Below are positions 1-6,040 of a stretch of DNA of 8,780 nt, one piece after another. Source of the DNA: CAZMMV01 sp964567475 (GTDB lineage Bacteria > Bacillota > Clostridia > Tissierellales > Tissierellaceae); contig CAZMMV010000071.1 in the NCBI GenBank assembly GCA_964567475.1, forward strand, positions 1 to 8,780, in the 5' to 3' direction. Within the stretch, counting starts at the first letter, position 1. Each line of letters starts with the position of its first letter. The position numbers and the translations under genes were made by a program. Under the pieces are notes generated by a model that was not told the origin of the DNA, did no database searches, and saw nothing but the letters and a program-made list of their open reading frames with translations.

Positions 1-1152
1 TTTATCATCTATTATTAAAGCATGAAATTCATATCCTTTTTCAAAACTACCAACTTTACCAAAGAAACTTCCTCCGCCCTTTGTTCCTAAATAAAAACTC
101 TCACTAAAACTTAAAGGTTTGAATTCTTTATTTGTATTTAACCATGTCATTTTAGAAGCCTGTATAGTTCCATATATTATATTAGCTATACTCAAGCTAC
201 TGCCCGCTGATATATCCGAAGCTAATCCTATATTCATAGCCTTATCTAAATATTTTCTCACAGGCATTATACCACTAGATAAATTATAATTAGAATAGGG
301 GCAATGAGCTGCATATACACCATTTCTAATCATTAAATCTATTTCTTCTTCTGTATTATATATACAATGAGCCATTATAGTCTTTGTGTCTCCAAATAAA
401 TTATAATCATCATATACACCTGCATAATTTTTAGATTGTGGAAACAATTCCTTTACCCATAGGACTTCATCTCTATTTTCATTTAAATGACTTTGCACTG
501 GAGTATTATATTTAATAGCTAACATTCCCAAAGCTTCTAAAAGCTCTGGCGTAGATGTAGGAGCAAATCTTGGGGTTATAATTGCTTTTACTAAGTCGGA
601 TTTATTCATATACTCATTTAATATTTCTTCTGTATCCTCTATTGATTTTTTTGTATCCTCCATAAGATATTCTTGGGAGTTCCTATCCATATTTACCTTA
701 CCTACATAAGCCCCCAATCCTGATTCTATAAACATATCCATCAATAGCTTAGTGCTTTCTTTGTGAATACTAGAATAAACAGCAGAATGTAGTGTACCTA
801 CTCTCCAAAGTTCATTTATAAGTCTAGAAAATACTTTTCTTGAGTAGTCTAAATCCTTATATCTATTTTCTTCTGGAAATGTGTAGGTTTCAAGCCAAGG
901 AATAAGCTCTTTATCCAATCCTAGACCCCTATTAGGATATTGTACAGCATGAAGATGAAGATCTGTAAATCCTGGAATAATTAACTTTCCAGTGTAGTCC
1001 TTAAAATCATAATCCTTGTAAGGCTTATCTAGTTTTTCTAATATATTTACAACTTTACCACTTTCTACTATTATATATGCATTTTCATATATTTCGAACT
1101 TATTCTTAGTAGGAGTAAAAGCTATATCACCTTTAAATATTTTTTTATTCAT
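1..1152 (-). CDS. guaD: Guanine deaminase (3' end beyond the window)
   Basis: Zinc-dependent amidohydrolase that converts guanine to xanthine and ammonia in the cytoplasm (purine salvage and degradation). The 384 residues visible from the start codon contain no stop. Visible family features, in order: the amidohydrolase metal motif DLHLH (residues 64-68) followed by AVQYPNRG and the guanine-deaminase-like stretch WLETYTFPEENRY (about 86-98); VGKVNMDRN (150-158); TPRFAPT (193-199); the zinc-site QSHLNENRDEV (His222); MAHC (His262); AAHCPYSNYNLSSG (281-294); and ASDISAGSS with the catalytic Asp313. This order matches the guanine deaminase branch and not cytosine or adenosine deaminase. Full-length members are about 430-450 residues, so about 50 C-terminal residues lie off the left edge. 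The ATG at 1150-1152 is preceded by a good AGAGGAGAG site. It lies 87 bp downstream of glpK on the same strand, separated by a palindrome that may be a terminator. Confidence 0.93.
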   Translation of the reverse strand, partial: MNKKIFKGDIAFTPTKNKFEIYENAYIIVESGKVVNILEKLDKPYKDYDFKDYTGKLIIPGFTDLHLHAVQYPNRGLGLDKELIPWLETYTFPEENRYKDLDYSRKVFSRLINELWRVGTLHSAVYSSIHKESTKLLMDMFIESGLGAYVGKVNMDRNSQEYLMEDTKKSIEDTEEILNEYMNKSDLVKAIITPRFAPTSTPELLEALGMLAIKYNTPVQSHLNENRDEVLWVKELFPQSKNYAGVYDDYNLFGDTKTIMAHCIYNTEEEIDLMIRNGVYAAHCPYSNYNLSSGIMPVRKYLDKAMNIGLASDISAGSSLSIANIIYGTIQASKMTWLNTNKEFKPLSFSESFYLGTKGGGSFFGKVGSFEKGYEFHALIIDDK

Positions 1153-1188
1153 ATTTATCTCTCCTCTTATACTACTATATCAACTTTA

Positions 1189-1233
1189 AATAAGTATCAA
1201 AAATGGTGCCAGGCACCATTTTTGATACTTATT
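1189..1233. terminator. Perfect 45-bp palindrome between glpK and guaD, possible terminator or REP-like element
   Basis: Two 22-base arms (1189-1210 and 1212-1233) are exact reverse complements around a single central base. The GC-rich core TGGTGCCAGGCACCA is flanked by an A-run on one side and a T-run on the other, so a transcript in either direction would form a stem followed by U-rich sequence, the shape of a bidirectional intrinsic terminator. It starts 6 bases after the glpK stop, which suits termination of glpK. The arms continue well beyond the A/T runs, which is longer than a terminator needs. Alternative: a dispersed palindromic repeat of the REP type; no transposase is present in the window. 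Confidence 0.7.
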
Positions 1234-1239
1234 GCTCAA

Positions 1240-2891
1240 TTACTGCTCCCAGTTTAATGATCTACCTACCGCTCTTTTCCAGTCTTTATATAGTTTTTGT
1301 CTTTTTTCATCTTCCATGGAAGGCATAAAAACTTTGTCTATTTCTGAATTATTATATATTTCTTCTTTGTTCTTCCAAAATCCTACTGCTAGTCCTGCTA
1401 AGTATGCTGCACCTAAGGCTGTAGTTTCTGTTACTTCTGGTCTTTCTACTCTTGTATTTAATATATCTGATTGAAATTGCATCAAGAAGTTATTCACTAC
1501 TGCTCCTCCATCTACTTTTAAGGATTTCAGCTTTATATTGGAATCCTCTTCCATGGCTTCCAATACATCTCTTGTTTGATAGGCTATAGACTCTANNNNN
1601 NNNNNNNNNNNNNNNNNNNNNNNNNNNNNNNNNNNNNNNNNNNNNNNNNNNNNNNNNNNNNNNNNNNNNNNNNNNNNNNNNNNNNNNNNNNNNNNGAATC
1701 CTCTTCCATGGCTTCCAATACATCTCTTGTTTGATAGGCTATAGACTCTAAGGTTGCTCTTACTATGTGTTCAGCCTTGGTGCCTCTAGTTATACCTATT
1801 ATTGTTCCTCTGGCGTACATATCCCAATAAGGGGCTCCCATGCCTACAAATGCTGGAACCATATATACTCCATCAGAATCTTCTACTCTTGTTGCCATAT
1901 ATTCAGATTCTTCTGCAGTTCTAATTAATTTCAATTCATCCCTTAGCCATTGTACAGATGCACCTGCTACAAATATACTTCCCTCTAATGCATATTCAAC
2001 TTTTCCATCTATTCCCCAAGCTATCGTGGTCAGAAGCCCATTTTTTGATGGTACTATCTTATTTCCTGTATTCATCAACATAAAACATCCAGTGCCATAT
2101 GTATTTTTTGCCATACCTGGTTGAAAACATCTTTGCCCAAATAATGCTGCCTGTTGATCTCCTGCTATACCAGCAATAGGAATCTTTGCACCAGCAAAAG
2201 TTAATTCATCTGTATAGCCATATATTTCTGATGAATTAGCCACTCTTGGTAAGATATTCTTAGGTATATCAAGAACTTCAAGTAATTTTTCATCCCATTT
2301 TAAATCTTTTATATTAAATAACATAGTTCTGGAAGCATTTGAGTAATCAGTTATATGTACTTTCCCTCTAGTTAGATTCCATACCAACCAAGTATCTATA
2401 TTACCAAATAAAATTTCCCCCTTATTGGCTAATTCTCTTGCCCCTTCAACATTATCTAATATCCATTTTATTTTACTTCCTGAAAAATAAGCATCTAACA
2501 CTAATCCTGTGTTTTCTTTAATATAGTTTTCCATTCCTATATCTTTTAAATCATTACATATATCTGCCGTACGTCTGCATTGCCAACCTATGCCATTATA
2601 TATAGGTTTTCCTGTCTTCTTATTCCACATTATAGTTGTCTCTCTTTGATTAGTGATCCCTATTGCAGCTACTTCTTCTGGTCTTATTCCTGTTTTTTCT
2701 AAAACTTCCCTAGCTACTCCTGATTGTGTTCCCCATATTTCCATAGGGTCATGTTCTACCCAGCTAGGATGAGGATATATTTGATTTAATTGTTTTTGAG
2801 CACTACCCTTTATTTTACCCTTTTTATCGAAAATTATAGCTCTAGAACTTGTAGTCCCTTGATCAAAAGCCATAATATATTTTTTATCCAT
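1240..2891 (-). CDS. glpK: Glycerol kinase, intact once a false assembly gap is closed
   Basis: FGGY-family kinase that phosphorylates glycerol with ATP to sn-glycerol 3-phosphate in the cytoplasm, trapping glycerol for catabolism and lipid synthesis. Visible motifs: the N-terminal phosphate-binding FDQGTTSSRAIIFD (residues 9-22); ITNQRETT and GIGWQCRRT of the substrate region; the FGGY-type AGIAGDQQAALFGQ; GTGCFMLMNTG; and, in the C-terminal part, the adenosine-binding stretch LKVDGGAVVNNFLMQFQSD. As written, the gene is split by 100 Ns, and the two parts are out of frame. The 55 bases on each side of the Ns are identical, and removing the Ns plus one copy gives 1497 bp, exactly 498 codons and a stop, the usual GlpK length. 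It therefore should not be called a pseudogene. The start ATG (2889-2891) has a perfect AGGAGG site at 2899-2904, 7 bases away. No glpF or glpD is adjacent. Downstream is a palindrome and then guaD. Confidence 0.96.
1541..1595. repeat. Left copy of the 55-bp sequence flanking the N gap
   Basis: This 55-base segment ends at the first N and is identical to 1696-1750, which begins right after the last N. Both encode the same glpK codons (translation around ESIAYQTRDVLEAMEED). It is best read as the overlapping end of one contig, not a biological repeat. Confidence 0.95.
1596..1695. other. Assembly gap: exactly 100 Ns inside glpK
   Basis: The run is exactly 100 Ns, the conventional placeholder for a gap of unknown size. 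Because the flanks overlap by 55 identical bases, and joining them restores the reading frame, the real gap length is most likely minus 55, so no sequence is missing. Confidence 0.97.
1696..1750. repeat. Right copy of the 55-bp sequence flanking the N gap
   Basis: Identical base for base to 1541-1595. It begins immediately after the N run and continues without a break into the upstream part of glpK. Interpreted as the start of the neighbouring contig. Confidence 0.95.
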
Positions 2892-2915
2892 TAAAATACC
2901 TCCTAGGATTTTATA

Positions 2916-2952
2916 TATAGTAATATAACATATAATATATAATATTACTATA
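2916..2952. promoter_or_regulatory. AT-rich inverted repeat in the glpK upstream region, candidate promoter/operator
   Basis: The 11-base arms TATAGTAATAT (2916-2926) and ATATTACTATA (2942-2952) are exact reverse complements with a 15-base spacer. It lies 25-61 bases upstream of the glpK start, where the promoter must be. On the minus strand, TATAGT at 2947-2952 could serve as a -10, but no well-spaced -35 is seen (TTGGTG at 2974-2979 is 21 bases away). The composition is almost pure A/T, so such symmetry may be partly chance. I see no convincing CcpA cre site. Confidence 0.35.
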
Positions 2953-3010
2953 ATGGATTATTTTTGGTAAAATCACCAATTATTGAGGGTTTATTTATGT
3001 ACAAGCTTAA

Positions 3011-3019
3011 TGTTATACT
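3011..3019 (+). promoter_or_regulatory. Candidate extended -10 promoter element for the CAP gene
   Basis: TGTTATACT fits the extended -10 pattern TGnTATAAT with one mismatch. No good -35 lies 17 bases upstream (TTTATT-like sequence only), which an extended -10 can tolerate. Transcription from here would start near 3026, placing the WalR-type box inside the early transcribed region. A promoter further right, using TTGTAA of the box as -35, is an alternative. Confidence 0.4.
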
Positions 3020-3033
3020 TTAGAAAATGGTCT

Positions 3034-3050
3034 TGTAACCATTTTGTAAC
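3034..3050 (+). promoter_or_regulatory. WalR (YycF)-type box upstream of the CAP gene
   Basis: TGTAAC-CATTT-TGTAAC is a perfect fit to the WalR consensus TGTWAH-N5-TGTWAH known from Bacillus and Staphylococcus, with two identical half-sites 11 bp apart. WalR is the essential response regulator that controls cell-wall hydrolases and other surface genes. The box ends 48 bases before the start of a secreted CAP-domain protein, a plausible target type. The larger direct repeat is TTGTAACCA at 3033-3041 and 3044-3052. Whether it activates or represses depends on the true transcription start. The match is seen in the sequence; the regulator is inferred. Confidence 0.6.
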
Positions 3051-3098
3051 CAATATGAAAGGGGGCAAGTTTACAACTCAAATTTTAAGGAGGATCAT

Positions 3099-3857
3099 AT
3101 GTTAAAAAATATAAAAGGAAAAATTGCATGTTCTTTATTTGCAGGTGTTTTATTAAGCTCATCAGCAGCTAGTGCAGCAAACTTCAACTATACAAATATT
3201 GATTATAGCGGAAGCTATAATAATTATAAAAATGTTTATACTTCAAACTATGATTATAATGGCTATAACTATAATAAGTCTACTAAAAATAAGGATAATA
3301 CTAATACTTACCCTGTATTCAATTGGGATGTAATAGATTCAAAAGCTAGTTATGGAAATAATAATGCAGTACTTCCAGATTCTAAGCCAGTTTATCCAAG
3401 TAAAGCAAATATTGAAGAAAAACCTATAAAAGAATCTAAGCCTGTAGTTCCTACTACACCTTCATTTTCAGGATCGTCTCAAATAGAGTCAGAGGTACTT
3501 AGATTAGTAAATATTGAAAGACAAAAAGAGGGTCTTACTACACTTGTAGCAGATAGCCAACTTTCAAATGTAGCAAGAAAGAAATCTGAAGATATGGCAA
3601 CAAATAATTACTTTAGTCATACTTCACCTACTTATGGCTCACTTTCCAATATGTTAAAATCCTTTGGTGTTAAATATAATGCTGCTGGAGAAAATATTGC
3701 AAGAGGCCAATCAACTGCTCAATCTGTAATGAATGGATGGATGAATTCATCTGGACATAGAGCAAATATAATGAATCCTAGCTTTCATAAAATAGGTATA
3801 GGAATGGCTGAATCTAAAGATGGTAGAAAATATTGGACTCAAACATTTACAAATTAA
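3099..3857 (+). CDS. Secreted CAP/SCP-domain protein with a Tyr/Asn-rich linker
   Basis: Predicted exported protein of 252 residues. Residues 1-26 form a signal peptide (basic Lys start, hydrophobic core IACSLFAGVLLSSS, ASA cleavage site). Residues 28-71 are extraordinarily rich in Asn (13) and Tyr (10), followed by a Pro/Lys/Ser linker (about 94-125). The C-terminal CAP domain (about 128-252) shows LRLVNIERQKEGL, FSHTSPTYGS (His174), GENIARG (Glu198), NGWMNSSGHRANIMNPSFHKIGIG (His220) and YWTQTF, the YkwD-like bacterial CAP layout with the conserved His/Glu/His cavity residues. The biochemical activity of bacterial CAP proteins is mostly unsettled, so no reaction is assigned. The protein is likely cell-wall associated or released; no LPXTG, LysM or SLH anchor is seen. 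The start ATG has an AAGGAGG site at 3087-3093. It is monocistronic, divergent from glpK, and ends in a strong terminator. A WalR-type box upstream suggests control with cell-wall turnover. Confidence 0.9.
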   Translation: MLKNIKGKIACSLFAGVLLSSSAASAANFNYTNIDYSGSYNNYKNVYTSNYDYNGYNYNKSTKNKDNTNTYPVFNWDVIDSKASYGNNNAVLPDSKPVYPSKANIEEKPIKESKPVVPTTPSFSGSSQIESEVLRLVNIERQKEGLTTLVADSQLSNVARKKSEDMATNNYFSHTSPTYGSLSNMLKSFGVKYNAAGENIARGQSTAQSVMNGWMNSSGHRANIMNPSFHKIGIGMAESKDGRKYWTQTFTN

Positions 3858-3905
3858 TATAAAATAAAGGTTGCCAGAATTTTTTCTGGCAACCTTTATT
3901 TTATA
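3858..3905. terminator. Bidirectional intrinsic terminator between the CAP and NUDIX genes
   Basis: Perfect 22-bp stem (3858-3879 pairs with 3884-3905) with a four-T loop, starting directly after the CAP stop codon and ending 4 bases before the NUDIX stop. The GC-rich part GGTTGCCAGAA is flanked by A-rich and T-rich tracts, so it can end transcription from both convergent genes. Confidence 0.93.
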
Positions 3906-3909
3906 TTAT

Positions 3910-4521
3910 CTAATTTATTATATCTATAAATCTCTTGGTCATCTTTGCTGTAAATCCCCAAATTATATAATCATTGTAATGATAAAACATAACTTTATGT
4001 TTACCCTCTCTCCATTTATAATCCCTGCCATTAGGAATTAAATTATAAGGGAACTCTTCACTTATATCAGTCCTTAAATTTAAATAATATACATCTGGTT
4101 CATTTTCTATGAAAAAATCTAAGGGTACTGTGAATACATGATCCACCTCATCCTTACTTGCTACAATTTTATCTACATCTATCCCACTAATAATTCCCAA
4201 AAAACAATGTATAGTTAAATTTGAGTAGGATACAAAAAAATCTAATTCACCAACTAGATTTATATTTTCTCTTTTTATATTTAGTTCTTCCATAGTTTCT
4301 CTTATGGCTGCATCTTCATAACTTTCCCCTTCTTCTACACCACCTCCTGGAAAAGATATTTCTCCTGGCTGGCTAGCCATATCTTTGGATCTTAATTCAT
4401 ACAATATTTCTAGTCTATTATCTATTTCAACTATAGGTATAAGTACTGAATATTTGTGAGTTACATCCATGGAACCAGGCCTTCTATTTTTTACCTTCTT
4501 AATTATATCTTTTATATCCAT
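3910..4521 (-). CDS. NUDIX hydrolase, CoA-pyrophosphatase (NudL/YeaB-like) type
   Basis: 203-residue cytoplasmic NUDIX hydrolase. The NUDIX box spans residues 60-82 (G60, E66, R74-E75, E78-E79), with Asn81 in place of the usual Gly in the final GU position. Immediately before it, YELRSKDMASQPGEISFPGG (41-60) matches the extra signature of the CoA pyrophosphatase branch, whose members split coenzyme A or its derivatives into 3',5'-ADP and (acyl-)phosphopantetheine. The length fits that family (about 190-210). The substrate is inferred from this motif; other nucleoside diphosphate derivatives are possible. The ATG at 4519-4521 is preceded by a G5 tract (4529-4533) at suitable spacing, a weaker site than others here. 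It lies 28 bp downstream of the patatin gene on the same strand, with no terminator between, so co-transcription is likely. It ends at the shared bidirectional terminator. Confidence 0.85.
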   Translation of the reverse strand: MDIKDIIKKVKNRRPGSMDVTHKYSVLIPIVEIDNRLEILYELRSKDMASQPGEISFPGGGVEEGESYEDAAIRETMEELNIKRENINLVGELDFFVSYSNLTIHCFLGIISGIDVDKIVASKDEVDHVFTVPLDFFIENEPDVYYLNLRTDISEEFPYNLIPNGRDYKWREGKHKVMFYHYNDYIIWGFTAKMTKRFIDIIN

Positions 4522-4549
4522 ATATATACCCCCATTATAATCCTTATCA

Positions 4550-5782
4550 CTAGATTCTTTTTCTTATTATTATATCTGATACCCTTAATAGTGCCTCTTC
4601 TTTATTAAATTTATAAATTTCATCTACCTTTTTTACTATTTTATCAAAAACTGTGCTTTCTTCTTTGTTTTCTTTTTCTTCTTCTTTTTCTATTTTTATG
4701 TGTTTTTCTTCTAATATAGATATAATTTCATCTAATTTATATACTTTAAATCTTTCTATATTTAAGTTTTTTGCTTTTATTTCTATCAAATTTATAAGTA
4801 AATCTTCATAAGTAGAATCTTCTCCAAGTGAAAACATATTGAAAAGCTTAGATAGTATTCCTTCAAACAAAGATCTCCTATATGGTAGTTCATGTAACTT
4901 CAACACTTTCTCTATTTTCCTAACTTCTTTTTCTTTTATATTAAGAAAATAATTAAAAGAAAAGTCAGGTTCATCTTCAGGTTCTATATAGTATTTATTA
5001 CCTTTTAGTCTTTTAAAAGCTCTTAATCCATCATAGTATCCAAGTTTAATATTTTTCCTAGATAACTCAGATTCATAAGTATAAGTTTTTCCAATATCAT
5101 CAGTTGGAGATATTACAATTACATTTGCATCTATATCTTTTAAATCTATTCTTCTAGTTAAACCTGGGGCATGAGTTCTAACTAAGATTAAATCCTTGTA
5201 GCCCTTATTAAGAAGCATTTTAAAGGGTAAATTATCATAAAAAGCCCCATCTAAATAAATACTACCATCTAATCTTTCAAGTTTGAAAAATGGTAAATAG
5301 GAGCTGGCTAATAAATATTTCTTCAGTTCTCCCTTAGGTATATCTTCTATATATATTTCCAAGGATTTTAATTCTGTTACATTTACCGTGACTACACCAA
5401 AATCCATTCCTGAATTTCTAATCTTTTCTTCATCTATATATTTATCTAGTACTTCTTTTGCTGGAGTAATATCTAGACCTCTATCTGAAATAAATTTTTT
5501 AACTTTTTCTCCTAGAAAACTTAAATCTTCTTTTGAAAGTGATAAATCCTTTAATTTATTTATATCTTCTTCATTTGTATCAAAAATCATAGAATAAGAT
5601 ATATCATTCCAAAGTTCATAGCATTTATCATAATCATCTTGAACTATCATAGCTCCATTTATAGCCCCAATAGAAGTACCTACAACTCCGCCAATTTTAA
5701 TATTCATCTCCTTGATAGCTTTATAAACTCCTATGTGATAAGCTCCACGAGCTCCCCCACCTTCTAAGACTAACCCATACAT
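4550..5782 (-). CDS. Patatin-like phospholipase family protein
   Basis: Predicted serine acyl hydrolase of 410 residues. The N-terminal patatin domain shows the oxyanion-hole motif EGGGARGAYHIG (7-18), the nucleophile elbow GTSIG with Ser37, and the DGA motif YLDGAFYDNLP with catalytic Asp178, so the Ser-Asp dyad is intact. Such proteins hydrolyse lipid acyl esters. No signal peptide or membrane segment is seen, so it probably acts in the cytoplasm or at the inner membrane face. Residues from about 260 on are not recognised; they include a Lys/Glu-rich, likely coiled segment (about 350-385). An upstream in-frame ATG (5804-5806) would add eight residues, but the GGGAGG site at 5789-5794 is ideally spaced for the ATG at 5780-5782, and that start puts the beta-strand YGLVLEGGG at the N-terminus as usual for the family. 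Followed 28 bp later by the NUDIX gene. Its leader contains a capA fragment. Confidence 0.9.
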   Translation of the reverse strand: MYGLVLEGGGARGAYHIGVYKAIKEMNIKIGGVVGTSIGAINGAMIVQDDYDKCYELWNDISYSMIFDTNEEDINKLKDLSLSKEDLSFLGEKVKKFISDRGLDITPAKEVLDKYIDEEKIRNSGMDFGVVTVNVTELKSLEIYIEDIPKGELKKYLLASSYLPFFKLERLDGSIYLDGAFYDNLPFKMLLNKGYKDLILVRTHAPGLTRRIDLKDIDANVIVISPTDDIGKTYTYESELSRKNIKLGYYDGLRAFKRLKGNKYYIEPEDEPDFSFNYFLNIKEKEVRKIEKVLKLHELPYRRSLFEGILSKLFNMFSLGEDSTYEDLLINLIEIKAKNLNIERFKVYKLDEIISILEEKHIKIEKEEEKENKEESTVFDKIVKKVDEIYKFNKEEALLRVSDIIIRKRI

Positions 5783-5788
5783 AATATT

Positions 5789-5794
5789 CCTCCC
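5789..5794 (-). promoter_or_regulatory. Ribosome binding site that fixes the patatin start
   Basis: GGGAGG on the minus strand lies 6 bases upstream of the ATG at 5780-5782. It falls inside the coding stretch if translation is assumed to begin at the earlier ATG (5804-5806), so it argues for the shorter protein. Confidence 0.8.
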
Positions 5795-5795
5795 T

Positions 5796-5930
5796 AATTG
5801 CATCATTATAATCTTTCCCTACTCCTAGCTTATCTATCCCACTTTTATCCATATAGTTTAATGTATATAATAATCCCCCATAACCATAGTCTAAAGAATG
5901 ATTATTTGCTAAAGGCACTAGAACTATATA
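5796..5930 (-). pseudogene. Remnant of a CapA / PGA_cap family gene
   Basis: The minus-strand translation reads PLANNHSLDYGYGGLLYTLNYMDKSGI (written here in part), then DKLGVGKDYNDAI. This matches the conserved core of CapA-type poly-gamma-glutamate capsule proteins, which belong to the metallophosphoesterase superfamily: the metal-binding NNH followed by DYG, GL..TL, GI and a G.G motif. Only about 45 residues remain of a protein normally about 350-400 long. A TAG stop (5931-5933) lies just upstream in frame, no ribosome binding site precedes the GTG at 5916-5918, and the similarity ends where the patatin ribosome binding site begins. The open frame runs on to 5721 only as a shadow of the patatin gene. 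Best read as a decayed gene fragment left by a deletion, now serving as leader sequence. Confidence 0.7.
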
Positions 5931-5952
5931 CTACTAATAGTATAGTACATTA

Positions 5953-5980
5953 TTGGTATTTAAGGTTTTTTTAATAGTAT
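5953..5980 (+). promoter_or_regulatory. Weak candidate promoter for the DUF3139-like gene
   Basis: TTGGTA (5953-5958) and TAGTAT (5975-5980) are spaced by 16 bases. Several other AT-rich -10-like hexamers (TATGAT at 5980-5985, TATTAT at 5985-5990) overlap, so the exact promoter is uncertain. A small dyad, TATACT (5927-5932) and AGTATA (5939-5944), lies just upstream and may belong to the divergent patatin promoter. Confidence 0.3.
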
Positions 5981-6040
5981 ATGATATTATGATAATAAAT
6001 AAAGAATAATTTTAAAAATAAATCTAAAGGAGGTTTTTGA

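Noticed and set aside
1232..1474. Plus-strand ORFs inside glpK (1232-1474, 1840-2124) and in patatin (5388-5597)
   Set aside because: They are antisense shadows of clearly conserved minus-strand genes, with no matching ribosome binding sites or family motifs.
1541..1750. True tandem duplication or phase-variable frameshift in glpK
   Set aside because: The repeats abut a 100-N placeholder exactly, and joining them restores a normal-length gene, so an assembly overlap is far simpler.
2916..2952. AT-rich dyad upstream of glpK as a specific catabolite-repression (cre) site
   Set aside because: The cre consensus needs a central CG that is absent. The region is nearly all A/T, so only a generic promoter/operator call is justified.
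3055..3105. A 16-codon ORF (ATG at 3055) overlapping the start of the CAP gene
   Set aside because: It has no ribosome binding site, runs through the CAP gene's own site, and its composition is just that of the leader. Chance ORF.
5721..5918. 65-codon minus-strand ORF taken as a real small gene
   Set aside because: Its first part is a capA fragment without a ribosome binding site, and its last part only overlaps the patatin gene in another frame. Annotated as a pseudogene fragment instead.
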